A DNA stretch of 11,436 nucleotides from an uncultured Muribaculaceae bacterium (lineage in GTDB: Bacteria > Bacteroidota > Bacteroidia > Bacteroidales > Muribaculaceae). The notes under the pieces were generated by a model. The model did not search any database. It was not told the DNA's origin and worked only from the letters and a program-made list of their open reading frames with translations. Shown in pieces: positions 1-6,071 of this stretch; positions within the stretch are counted from its first letter, which is position 1, and each line of letters begins with the position of its first letter. The stretch spans positions 1-11,436 of the forward strand of contig CAJLTZ010000079.1 in the NCBI GenBank assembly GCA_905209725.1, given 5' to 3'. The position numbers were made by a program, and so were the translations under genes.

Positions 1-101
1 ACGCCAGTATTAATTTGATTTTTAGTACCTTAAAGTTAATGCTTTTCTTGCAGATATGCAAGAGGGGCGTTCTTTTTTTGCGGGTCTATGAATTATTCAG
101 G
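1..101 (-). mobile_element. 5' end of an IS1380-family element, truncated by the window edge
   Basis: Reverse-complemented, this stretch aligns along its full length with 11101-11200 at roughly 92% identity (about 8 differences including one A-run indel, counted by eye). The element boundary is at 101, where the terminal sequence CCTGAATAATTCATAG (reverse complement of 86-101) starts. The copy reads leftward, so only its terminal repeat and transposase leader are visible. The -7-like TAACTTTA, the CTTGCA/TGCAAG hairpin and the GGCGTTCTT fold-back arm (66-74 on the plus strand) are all kept. The family assignment comes from the transposase start in the right-hand copy. Confidence 0.8.
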
Positions 102-193
102 TTAAATATCCTTCCATAGTCAGATGGAGCAGCCAATACATCAACTGGCAAAATAATAATTGCAATAAAAGTATATAATAGCTTGCTTTTCAT
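86..193 (-). pseudogene. Secreted-protein gene truncated by IS1380 insertion
   Basis: An ATG at 193-191 opens a 35-codon frame beginning MKSKLLYTFIAIIILP. It has a short basic N-terminus, a hydrophobic core and a likely signal-peptidase site near LAA at residues 20-22. The host-derived part ends around residue 31; the last codons (LNNS and a TAG stop) are read from the IS1380 terminal repeat. A TAATTTTG -7 box ends four bases before the ATG. The gene begins 21 nt after the terminase large-subunit stop, on the same strand. The rest of the gene, if it survives, lies beyond the left IS copy, so the function cannot be read. It was probably another exported accessory protein like the two intact ones in this window. 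A genuine 35-residue peptide is possible but less likely. Confidence 0.6.
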
Positions 194-197
194 TCCG

Positions 198-205
198 CAA
201 AATTA
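198..205 (-). promoter_or_regulatory. -7 box TAATTTTG of the truncated secreted gene
   Basis: On the minus strand TAATTTTG fits the Bacteroidota -7 consensus TAnnTTTG and ends four bases before the ATG at 193. If transcription starts about 7 nt after the box, the message has almost no leader. No convincing -33 element is seen, and the GTCTTTT element of the other minus-strand promoters is absent. Confidence 0.5.
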
Positions 206-214
206 AGGAAAATA

Positions 215-1840
215 TTACAGAACACCGCTTGCCGAAAGCGAGAAAGTATCGTGGAAAGGGAATTTTTCGCAGCCGATGTAGAGGGTATCGAAAGCGTCGG
301 TGCCGTCTGTGCGGTGTTCGAGCAGGTCTTCCTCGCTCTCGGCGAGTTTTTCGCCGGATTTATCCTTGCGGAAGCCGTTGCGACCGTTGGAGACACCGGC
401 TGACTGGATGGCGAGGATAAGGTCTTCGTTGTTAGAACGGTTGAAGAACGGCATGAGCCTTTGCTTTCCGGCAAAGGCGTTGTTGATGAGAAGATACTTC
501 TCGTCATGGTGCATCGGGTTACCGAGGTACACGGACTCGATGCGCCAGCCGTGCCGCTCGAACTCCTTCACCACATTATAATGGAAGTCCTGGTCGTTGA
601 CGGCATAGTTGGAGCCGAGGGCCGTTGCATCGTAATAATAGACCACGGTCTTGTTGCGGTGCGCGGCGTAATAGCGGCAGAAGTCCTCGACGAGTGCCGG
701 AATCTTGCGGTCGAACTTGACGTAGAAGCTCTTGATGACATTGAGGCGGCGGTCGCGCGGCTGACCGGCGACAATCCAGTTGATGTTGGCGTTATAGTCC
801 ATGCCTATGCAGATAGGCGCGTCGGGGTCAACGTCCTTGTCGGCGCGGGCGTCGAGCGTCGAGAAGTCATAATCATAGCCGAGGGTATCGAGGTACTGAT
901 TATCGTTGGCATCGTACTTGTGGCCCTCGCGCATCGAGGAATAGAAACCGTCCTTTGCAATTCCGATCCTCTGACAAAGGATAGAGGTTTGGAAGGTCAA
1001 AGGAGTAAGGTCGCGCTTCATCTGCTTTATGTAGTTCTCTCCGAGAAGCTGCAAGTTCTCAATCGAGGAATACTCGCGGTAATAGACCGCGACGGAGCGC
1101 ATCTTATTGAGGTCGCGGTCAAGGCGACGCAGATAGCCTTTGAGATAAGCGGGCACCGTCGCGCCTTTGGCGTTGAGAGTGCGTATTCGCTCCTTGATGC
1201 GCCATATCTCGTAAACCGTCGCCTCAATGGTTTTGATAAGCTCCGGGTCCATTTTGTCGCGGTAGTGGAGGAACCAACTGCCCTTTTGGGTCTGCGGCAT
1301 ATCGCTCAATATCATAATTGAGTGATTGAAGGAGTGCTTTCCGAAGTGCGACTTGATGCCGCCGTTTGCCGGAAGCGTTTCGTCCTTAAGTTTGGCATAG
1401 TCGATAAACTTGGCTTCATCGACCAGCAGCCAAGAGAGCGTCAGCGAGTTTGAGCTGCCGGGGCGGTCCTGTGATATAATCACCGCGACCGACCCGTTGT
1501 AGAAAGATATGACGTGTTCATAATCTTTCGGGTCGATGATAGGCTGACGGAACGACTTCGGCGGTTTCCGACCTACGACATAATGGATACCCTCGATGTA
1601 GCCCCATCGCTTCCAAGCGGCGAGCAAGCCGGGGATTGTGTTAGTCAATCCGTGTTTGAAGGTCGGCACGACGATGCCGCCTGTCGAGCCGGGCATACGC
1701 TGCATATTGCGCAGAACAAACGGCGCAGCGATGCTGTCCGTCTTGCCGGTGCGTCGCCCTGCGACGATAACCGTAGTGTTCGCGCCGATAAGCTGCGTGA
1801 GGCGTTGGGGCTTGTTAAAGTAAACTTTCTTTTCGGCCAT
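215..1840 (-). CDS. terL: Phage terminase large subunit (ATPase and nuclease)
   Basis: This is the motor that threads phage DNA into proheads and cuts it. The 541-residue product has a Walker A motif AGRRTGKT at residues 27-34, a Walker B segment LSWLLVDEA at 135-143 (D141, E142) and a C-terminal RNase H-like nuclease domain. The nuclease acidic residues appear to be D348 in CIGMDYN, D404 in YYYDATALGS and D512/D515/D518 in TDGTDAFD. The full set of motifs and normal family length suggest an intact enzyme. I chose the ATG at 1840 because a TAATTTTG -7 box ends five bases before it. A start at 1885 would add 15 residues lying across a divergent promoter and looking unconserved. It follows the small-subunit candidate by about 115 nt, with a putative small RNA on the other strand between them. 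Confidence 0.93.
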   Translation of the reverse strand: MAEKKVYFNKPQRLTQLIGANTTVIVAGRRTGKTDSIAAPFVLRNMQRMPGSTGGIVVPTFKHGLTNTIPGLLAAWKRWGYIEGIHYVVGRKPPKSFRQPIIDPKDYEHVISFYNGSVAVIISQDRPGSSNSLTLSWLLVDEAKFIDYAKLKDETLPANGGIKSHFGKHSFNHSIMILSDMPQTQKGSWFLHYRDKMDPELIKTIEATVYEIWRIKERIRTLNAKGATVPAYLKGYLRRLDRDLNKMRSVAVYYREYSSIENLQLLGENYIKQMKRDLTPLTFQTSILCQRIGIAKDGFYSSMREGHKYDANDNQYLDTLGYDYDFSTLDARADKDVDPDAPICIGMDYNANINWIVAGQPRDRRLNVIKSFYVKFDRKIPALVEDFCRYYAAHRNKTVVYYYDATALGSNYAVNDQDFHYNVVKEFERHGWRIESVYLGNPMHHDEKYLLINNAFAGKQRLMPFFNRSNNEDLILAIQSAGVSNGRNGFRKDKSGEKLAESEEDLLEHRTDGTDAFDTLYIGCEKFPFHDTFSLSASGVL

Positions 1841-1845
1841 TATAT

Positions 1846-1853
1846 CAAAATTA
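1846..1853 (-). promoter_or_regulatory. -7 box of terL, back-to-back with a plus-strand -7 box
   Basis: The minus strand carries TAATTTTG directly before ATATA-ATG of terL, implying a leaderless or near-leaderless message. It forms a perfect 8-bp inverted repeat with TAATTTTG on the plus strand at 1859-1866, separated by 5 bp. Two polymerases could hardly occupy both boxes at once. The GTCTTTT element found at three other minus-strand promoters is absent here. Confidence 0.5.
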
Positions 1854-1858
1854 TTATG

Positions 1859-1866
1859 TAATTTTG
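1859..1866 (+). promoter_or_regulatory. -7 box TAATTTTG(C) of a candidate small RNA
   Basis: TAATTTTGC matches the Bacteroidota -7 consensus on the plus strand and would start transcription near 1872. No open reading frame follows, but a hairpin plus T-run lies about 85 nt downstream. The -33 region (about 1836-1840) overlaps the terL start codon and is a poor match. Confidence 0.4.
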
Positions 1867-1871
1867 CAGTG

Positions 1872-1958
1872 GGAGCGAGTGCCATGAGCCAAAGCTCCAG
1901 AAAAGAATTCTTTTAGCCCTCGGTCGACCCCAAATAGATCCTGCCGAGGGCCTTTTTT
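1872..1958 (+). ncRNA. Candidate small RNA between the terminase genes
   Basis: Three successive inverted repeats follow the -7 box at 1859. The first is GGAGC (1872-1876) with GCTCC (1894-1898). The second is the perfect palindrome AAAAGAATTCTTTT (1901-1914). The third is GCCCTCGG (1916-1923) with CCGAGGGC (1944-1951), followed by T6 (1953-1958). Promoter, structure and intrinsic terminator packed into under 100 nt, with no reading frame, is the usual layout of a bacterial small RNA. It would run antisense to the terL 5' leader (if the 1885 start were used) and to the last codon of the terS candidate. A regulatory role on terminase expression, or on host messages, is inference. The hairpin could instead block read-through into terS from the opposite strand. 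Confidence 0.4.
1916..1958 (+). terminator. Rho-independent terminator, plus strand
   Basis: An 8-bp perfect GC-rich stem, GCCCTCGG/CCGAGGGC, encloses a 20-nt loop and is followed by C and then TTTTTT. The T-run is on the plus strand only; on the minus strand the stem is followed by TAAAAG, so it should act against plus-strand transcripts. It overlaps the stop codon of the minus-strand terS candidate. The long loop is a weakness. Confidence 0.5.
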
Positions 1959-2595
1959 ATGCATTGCCATTGTCTGAATCTGTATCTTGTTGCTGTGGGT
2001 CAGGGAAAAGCGAGTCAAGTTCAAGGTCCACTTCCTCGAACTCGACATCTTCAATGTCGATGGTTTCGGCCCGGTACTTCTCAATCATAGCCGCGATTTT
2101 GTCGGCTATGTTGGGAATAGGCTCGATGCCGAGAACACGCGGATCATCGGTAGCCGTGAACGGTTGCACAAGGATTTGGTCGAGCGGTATTGCCTGTTCG
2201 TCTTCGAGGTCAACACGGTTTAGTTTGCCGTAAGCTGTTGCGGCGCGTTCCATAGTCTTGCTGTCCTTGCGCTTCTCGGCCATCTTGTATGTGGCGATAA
2301 GCATTTCATTTGTGCGCCAGCGGTGGAAGTCGCGAGAGGCGGAGCCGAGCATTGGAAGCAGCGACTTTACCACGGCAAGGTCTGAATACGCCGTAGTGCG
2401 GTGTATGTTGTGGCGTTGGCACACCTCGGCGACAAACTCGCGGTCGGTGCCGTCGGGATTGGCAATAAACCAGTTATACATCTCGCGCACACGCAAGACT
2501 TTCTCGACCATCTGACCGGGATAACGCTCGCGCAACTCCACCTCTTTGGTAAAGAGTTCGGCGCGGCAAACTTCTATGGCGTTGGGATAGCTCAT
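1957..2595 (-). CDS. Putative phage terminase small subunit (HTH protein)
   Basis: The 212-residue protein lies immediately upstream of the terminase large subunit on the same strand, where a DNA-recognising small subunit is expected. Residues about 52-75 (DREFVAEVCQRHNIHRTTAYSD) look like a helix-turn-helix. The segment after it is basic and helical, and the C-terminus (from about residue 175) is strongly acidic and ends in a Q/D/S-rich tail. Small terminases are poorly conserved, so the call relies on position, the HTH and size. The minus-strand TAACTTTG box ends four bases before the ATG, with GTCTTTT 20 nt upstream of it, so it probably begins a transcription unit that includes terL, with a near-leaderless start. 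Confidence 0.7.
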   Translation of the reverse strand: MSYPNAIEVCRAELFTKEVELRERYPGQMVEKVLRVREMYNWFIANPDGTDREFVAEVCQRHNIHRTTAYSDLAVVKSLLPMLGSASRDFHRWRTNEMLIATYKMAEKRKDSKTMERAATAYGKLNRVDLEDEQAIPLDQILVQPFTATDDPRVLGIEPIPNIADKIAAMIEKYRAETIDIEDVEFEEVDLELDSLFPDPQQQDTDSDNGNA

Positions 2596-2599
2596 GCAA

Positions 2600-2634
2600 C
2601 AAAGTTAAGACGCTAACCGATAGTTGGAAAAGAC
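2600..2634 (-). promoter_or_regulatory. Two-part phage promoter GTCTTTT-N20-TAACTTTG (terS)
   Basis: On the minus strand GTCTTTT (2634-2628) is followed by exactly 20 nt and TAACTTTG (2607-2600), with the terS ATG at 2595. The same upstream heptamer with identical spacing occurs at 4601-4635 and 8688-8722. The -7 half is the Bacteroidota consensus; the upstream half is not the usual TTTG, which suggests a phage-specific promoter class or activator site. It overlaps the divergent plus-strand promoter of the lipoprotein gene. Confidence 0.6.
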
Positions 2635-2654
2635 GCAGAATTTGACTAACTTTG
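2624..2654 (+). promoter_or_regulatory. Promoter of the lipoprotein gene (TTG-N20-TAACTTTG)
   Basis: TTG at 2624-2626, then 20 nt, then TAACTTTG at 2647-2654 fits the Bacteroidota vegetative promoter layout. Transcription would begin near 2661, giving a leader of about 12 nt before the ATG at 2673. This is the best canonical promoter of the three plus-strand cargo genes. Confidence 0.6.
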
Positions 2655-2672
2655 CGCAATAATAATGTAAAA

Positions 2673-3194
2673 ATGAAACATTTACTTACCACCATAATAT
2701 TGCTTGCTCTAATGGCAAGTTGCAAAAAAGCGAACTCCAATCAAGACGTTTGCGATATGGGTTATTACGCAAACGACTCAAATATGGTTGAAGTAGTAGA
2801 AGTAGAGCCGGAACTAATACCCGTGCCACTTGATACGGCAGTGTTAAACGGCTCATGGAAACTTGTACAGTATCACTCTCCATATTTTAATTTAAGTCCA
2901 ACAGATAAATTTGATTATATAATCAAATTTTCCGGCAGCTCTATCGAGATGCAGTTTGTTGCTAATGAATTACTATCTGAATATAGATTGCAGGGCGATT
3001 CTCTCCGTCTTGGGACTGGTATAAAGACGCAAACTCTTGGGGGAGATGTCCTTTTGGAGAAGGCAATCTGCGAGCTATTGCGGAATAGAAATCTTACTAT
3101 TCAATGTTCCAAGTGCCCGGAATTATATATATGTTTGATGGCAGAGGACGAGATAAATGGCAATACCTATGCCGATTTTCGTAAGATAAAATAG
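2673..3194 (+). CDS. Putative lipoprotein with META/HslJ-like body (cargo gene)
   Basis: The 173-residue product starts MKHLLTTIILLALMASC, a lipoprotein signal with lipobox LMASC (C17), so it should be lipid-anchored in the envelope. After a spacer rich in E and V, residues from about 61 (NGSWKLVQ) resemble the META/HslJ-type beta fold: a GSWKL opening, a middle YRLQGDSLRLG segment and a later LLEKAICELL helix. That family call is by pattern only. The ATG at 2673 is used because it begins the signal peptide and lies downstream of the promoter; the frame stays open upstream only to a TTG inside the promoter. The gene runs against the phage backbone and looks more AT-rich than its neighbours. 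Its stop falls 4 nt from the convergent stop at 3199. It is probably lysogenic-conversion cargo expressed in the prophage state. Confidence 0.8.
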   Translation: MKHLLTTIILLALMASCKKANSNQDVCDMGYYANDSNMVEVVEVEPELIPVPLDTAVLNGSWKLVQYHSPYFNLSPTDKFDYIIKFSGSSIEMQFVANELLSEYRLQGDSLRLGTGIKTQTLGGDVLLEKAICELLRNRNLTIQCSKCPELYICLMAEDEINGNTYADFRKIK

Positions 3195-3198
3195 CCGG

Positions 3199-3474
3199 TT
3201 ATTCGTCGTCTTCCATATCCAATAAATTTCGGTGGGCGTTCTCGATAGCGAGCGGCGAGCCGACCTGCGCAAGCATCATTTCCTGTGAATGTAGCTTGAC
3301 CTTTGAGGCGGCTTTGCCACGGCGGTACGCCTTGGAAACGTCCGTAGAGCGGTCGGCGATGTCTTCGCGTAGCACATCAGCCGGAATGTCGAGAATGACC
3401 GCCATATCGGAAATTTTGAGGTATATGCTTGCAAATTTTTCAATCTGCTGCAATTCGTTCTCTGAATAAATCAT
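3199..3474 (-). CDS. Small helical phage protein, HTH-like
   Basis: The 91-residue protein is charged and predicted helical. Residues about 20-45 (ISDMAVILDIPADVLREDIA) could form a helix-turn-helix, followed by a basic KAYRRGKAASKVKL stretch and an acidic end (MEDDE). The pattern recalls small DNA-binding proteins near phage terminase genes, so it is a second candidate for a packaging-recognition role. The start at 3474 gives a 35-nt overlap with the end of the upstream PLD-like gene in another frame, implying coupled translation. Expression is likely from the promoter at 4601-4635 together with the two genes upstream. Confident as a gene, not in its function. Confidence 0.7.
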   Translation of the reverse strand: MIYSENELQQIEKFASIYLKISDMAVILDIPADVLREDIADRSTDVSKAYRRGKAASKVKLHSQEMMLAQVGSPLAIENAHRNLLDMEDDE

Positions 3475-3961
3475 GGAGAGGTACGCTGTGATTGGTTATT
3501 AAATCGTTGACCTGCTCGTGAAGCCGGTCGAAGATTGCTTTATCGGTGGAGATAAATGACGACTCGTGGCGGTTGCCGCGAGTGAGGTTTTGCGAAGTAA
3601 TGACGCTGACCGTATTGCCTCGCTCGGATTTCACCAACAAAATCTTGCTGTGGTTGTCGGCAAGATAGGTGCGTTCGATAACCTGTGTGATGAACGCCCA
3701 TAGTTTGAGCGTCTTGTTGGTTGCCTTATGGTCGAGAACAAGGTTAATCCGGCTCACGCGCTTATCTTTCGTGATGAAAAATAAGCGGCGAAGAAATTCC
3801 TCCGAAATGGAGAAAGAAGTCTGCCATACCTCGCCAACGCCGACTTGGCCCAAAATCCATTCGAGAATGTCGGCAACCTGCACGGCATTTGAAAGGTAAG
3901 CCTGAAAAGGCGTCTCTTTCAACGGTCGGAGGATTTGGTCAATGTTGGCACTCCTTTTCAT
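3440..3961 (-). CDS. PLD-like (HxK) nuclease-family protein
   Basis: The 173-residue product has a single phospholipase-D-type core in its second half: HSK at 104-106 and TSQN at 122-125, resembling HxK...GSxN, followed by LTRGNRHESSFIS, which is typical of bacterial PLD-fold nucleases. One copy per chain would mean a dimer forms the active site. The Asp that normally sits five residues after the Lys appears to be Lys111, so the motif is incomplete. It shares ATGA with the gene before it (start at 3961, stop of that gene at 3958) and overlaps the next gene by 35 nt, so the three are almost certainly co-translated. In this position it may process DNA during phage growth, or be a regulatory or inactive relative; neither is shown by sequence. 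Confidence 0.72.
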   Translation of the reverse strand: MKRSANIDQILRPLKETPFQAYLSNAVQVADILEWILGQVGVGEVWQTSFSISEEFLRRLFFITKDKRVSRINLVLDHKATNKTLKLWAFITQVIERTYLADNHSKILLVKSERGNTVSVITSQNLTRGNRHESSFISTDKAIFDRLHEQVNDLITNHSVPLHDLFRERIAAD

Positions 3962-4575
3962 TCTGCGGACTTCTTGGCGGATTTCTTATTTGCACCTGCG
4001 GCGGAGCGTTTGCCCCTGGGCGATCGCGAGGGAACGGCACCGGGGCTTGGTGCAACATAGTGGTCGTAAGCCTCCCAGTTTGCGTGCAGCTTCTTGTCGA
4101 GCGATATAAGTTCTTTGAGGAACGGATAACGCTCGGAGTCCGGGCAGGTGGAGTTTTCAAGCGAAAGCGAGCGGAGGCGCAGATGCAGCTCGCGCATACG
4201 TTGAAGGAGCGAAAGGTTCTCAACGTACTTCGCCTTGATTTCGTCGGGGAGTGAATCGTGGTCGGCACGTCGGCCCTTTGCCGGATTCTGGTCGGCGTTA
4301 GCCGCCAGCGGAATATGCTCGGCCACGATGGTTTCCACCTGCGCCGCCATTTCCTCGACCTGCGCGTGAGTGAGAGCCTGAACGCGGAAGTTGTAATACT
4401 TCTGAAGCTGATAGTCCACGACATCGTGTCGGCGGTCAATCTGCGCGATTATGTTACGGTACATAATCTGATTGCCCGACAGCTTCAAGAGGTAAAGAGC
4501 GCCGACGTTGTAGTCGCGCTCGGTTTCGGGCTTTTCGAGCCACTGCTTTATCTGTTCAGTAAATTTGTGGTCCAT
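3958..4575 (-). CDS. Phage protein of unknown function with basic C-terminal tail
   Basis: I do not recognise this 205-residue protein. It is mostly helical. The N-terminal half (about 1-95) includes NVGALYLLKLSGNQIMYRNI and a helix rich in E, V and Q. Then a polar linker and a helical YVENLSLLQRMRELHLRLRS segment follow. The last 30 residues are low-complexity and basic (GKRSAAGANKKSAKKSAE), which suggests nucleic-acid contact. The start at 4575 is the first ATG after a TAATTTTG -7 box (4608-4601). It heads a three-gene cluster with tight overlaps, preceding the PLD-like and HTH-like genes, so a role in DNA handling or packaging is a reasonable but unproven guess. Confidence 0.75.
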   Translation of the reverse strand: MDHKFTEQIKQWLEKPETERDYNVGALYLLKLSGNQIMYRNIIAQIDRRHDVVDYQLQKYYNFRVQALTHAQVEEMAAQVETIVAEHIPLAANADQNPAKGRRADHDSLPDEIKAKYVENLSLLQRMRELHLRLRSLSLENSTCPDSERYPFLKELISLDKKLHANWEAYDHYVAPSPGAVPSRSPRGKRSAAGANKKSAKKSAE

Positions 4576-4600
4576 AAGAGCGTAAGCTGTTTGGTTTCCA

Positions 4601-4635
4601 CAAAATTACTTACCCAATCATAGCCGATAAAAGAC
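4601..4635 (-). promoter_or_regulatory. Two-part phage promoter GTCTTTT-N20-TAATTTTG
   Basis: On the minus strand GTCTTTT (4635-4629), exactly 20 nt, then TAATTTTG (4608-4601) drive the cluster starting at 4575. Spacing and upstream heptamer match the promoters at 2600-2634 and 8688-8722. The expected start near 4594 leaves a leader of about 19 nt. Confidence 0.6.
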
Positions 4636-4645
4636 GGAAAATGTG

Positions 4646-4653
4646 TAACTTTG
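4646..4653 (+). promoter_or_regulatory. -7 box TAACTTTG of the secreted-protein cargo gene
   Basis: TAACTTTGC is identical to the boxes before the other two plus-strand genes and is likewise followed by an A-rich AGATAAT stretch. The -33 region near 4623 is a poor match. The start of transcription would be near 4660, about 12 nt before the chosen ATG at 4672. Confidence 0.5.
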
Positions 4654-4671
4654 CAGATAATGACCAATACC

Positions 4672-5382
4672 ATGCACAAATATATAAGCACAATATTCGT
4701 ACTGTTCCTAACTGCACTTATTTGTAGCGGTCAGTCCTTTGTTGACAAATACCCTAAGCTGACCAAGAAGAATTTGCCTGAATTTTTCGAGGATTGGCAA
4801 GCGTACTCGGATAGTATAAGCTCCAATATAACTATAAGCAGTCCGCTTGATAGTCTTATATACGAAAGAAATCTCTTTACTTATGCCGAAATAGCCTTAC
4901 AAAGCCCTCGACCACGTTATATAGTTTATCCCAAAGCCGTAGAAGTGTTAACTTATAAAGAGTTGGGAGATACGACAAATAACAGCACCTCTTTTGGACT
5001 TCTAATGAGCATACCGTATGCAATGCAAGAATATACCAAACAGATGGTTGACATAAAGATACCTGACGGTGCCTTGTATATGACAAATAGTATTTCAAAA
5101 AAAATAGATTCTTTCTTATATGTGGGGAAGTATCGAAAAAAGAAGGAGCGGGAAAAACGATTAAAGGAATTGAGAAAATATATATCGGTATCGTATGGGA
5201 TTTTCAATACACATACTTATTGCGATTACCCTTTAATTCTTAATATTGGTGTGGCTTCTGACATCATTGTATTTCAGTTGGCATTAAATTCCAACGAAGC
5301 CACGGAGATTTGGTATAGAAAAGAAAATGGCCGCATTATTGAACTCCACAATAATAGAGGGAAGTTGATTATATACGATTGA
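4672..5382 (+). CDS. Secreted protein of unknown function (cargo gene)
   Basis: The 236-residue product begins MHKYISTIFVLFLTALICSG, a classical signal peptide with probable cleavage after CSG, leaving an N-terminal Gln. Residue C18 is not in a good lipobox, so it is more likely periplasmic or released than lipid-anchored. The mature part is polar, with a basic helix KKKEREKRLKELRKY near residue 160 and a beta-rich end (DIIVFQLALN, EIWYRKENGRIIELHN). I recognise no family. An ATG at 4660 in the same frame is possible but would coincide with the expected transcription start. The gene looks AT-rich, has its own promoter, and its stop codon directly abuts the convergent stop at 5383 with no base between. 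Probable prophage-state cargo. Confidence 0.78.
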   Translation: MHKYISTIFVLFLTALICSGQSFVDKYPKLTKKNLPEFFEDWQAYSDSISSNITISSPLDSLIYERNLFTYAEIALQSPRPRYIVYPKAVEVLTYKELGDTTNNSTSFGLLMSIPYAMQEYTKQMVDIKIPDGALYMTNSISKKIDSFLYVGKYRKKKEREKRLKELRKYISVSYGIFNTHTYCDYPLILNIGVASDIIVFQLALNSNEATEIWYRKENGRIIELHNNRGKLIIYD

Positions 5383-6060
5383 TTACAATTTATTGTTTAT
5401 TCCTGTGAAAAACACGAGGTTTTTGCCGAGTGGCATAAGCAGCTCGCGCATCGAAATCATAGTTGCGCCGGAGGTAACAAAATCGTCAAAGACGATGATG
5501 TTTCGCTCGGAGGGCGGTTGTGCGCCAAAGGTAAAGACCGCCCCGACACGATGCTTAGAGTGGCACTCGGCAACGTCTTCATAGAAGGGTATGCCGAGAA
5601 GTTCAGCGAGCCGGGCCGAAATGAGCGAGGCAAAATTTCTGACCTTGTGGCGACGTTTGGGCGATGTAACGATAGCCCAGTCGCCGGAGGCAAGCGAATG
5701 ACCAAGAATTTGCCGGATAAGGGTATTCATGCCCTCGGCAAATTTCTCTACCATATCGGGGTCGTTCTTGATGTCGGTAAGTGTCCGGCCATAGAGCGAC
5801 TTCTTCCAGAGCGATATGATGCCGAACTGCGGATTGCGGTATGAAATCCGCACCTTGTTAGGCGCGAAGTCGCAACGGGCCTCCACCTGTTGAGCCTCTT
5901 TCCATGCCGCACGTTTCTTCTCGGCGAACAGGTCTTTGGCCGGAGCCGCAGAGCAAAAAGAAGCGTCGAGGTCGGGAACGTCAAGCGAAGGCACTTCGAT
6001 GTCGTTCAACACCTCGTCCAGGGCTATTGCTCCTTTCCTGACGCTTCTTATATCGTCCAT
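5383..6060 (-). CDS. Phosphoribosyltransferase-like protein (PRPP-binding motif)
   Basis: The 225-residue product carries VFDDFVTSGATM at 190-201, the type I phosphoribosyltransferase PRPP loop (two acids, then T-S-G-A-T), preceded by the beta strand NIIV. A segment at 129-143 (AIVTSPKRRHKVRNFA) resembles the ComF-type region before the PRPP loop. The first 70 residues are unlike these enzymes. I start it at the ATG at 6060, 11 nt after the preceding virion gene; upstream extension of the frame only shadows that gene. The frame directly follows the capsid genes, so it is probably made with them. Substrate is unknown: nucleobase salvage during phage growth, DNA uptake-type ComF function, or base modification are all open. 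Confidence 0.8.
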   Translation of the reverse strand: MDDIRSVRKGAIALDEVLNDIEVPSLDVPDLDASFCSAAPAKDLFAEKKRAAWKEAQQVEARCDFAPNKVRISYRNPQFGIISLWKKSLYGRTLTDIKNDPDMVEKFAEGMNTLIRQILGHSLASGDWAIVTSPKRRHKVRNFASLISARLAELLGIPFYEDVAECHSKHRVGAVFTFGAQPPSERNIIVFDDFVTSGATMISMRELLMPLGKNLVFFTGINNKL

Positions 6061-6071
6061 AATGTACGGAA

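Noticed and set aside
461..1321. Long plus-strand frame (286 codons) inside terL
   Set aside because: It overlaps fully the terminase large subunit, whose motifs are clear; its I/V/E/A-rich product is a typical antisense shadow of GC-rich coding DNA.
1841..1885. 15-residue N-terminal extension of TerL from the ATG at 1885
   Set aside because: It lies across divergent -7 boxes and looks unconserved; the ATG at 1840 has a -7 box directly before it.
3195..3198. Terminators in the tight convergent gaps (also at 5382/5383)
   Set aside because: There is no room for a hairpin and no T-run; transcripts must overlap or end inside the facing gene.
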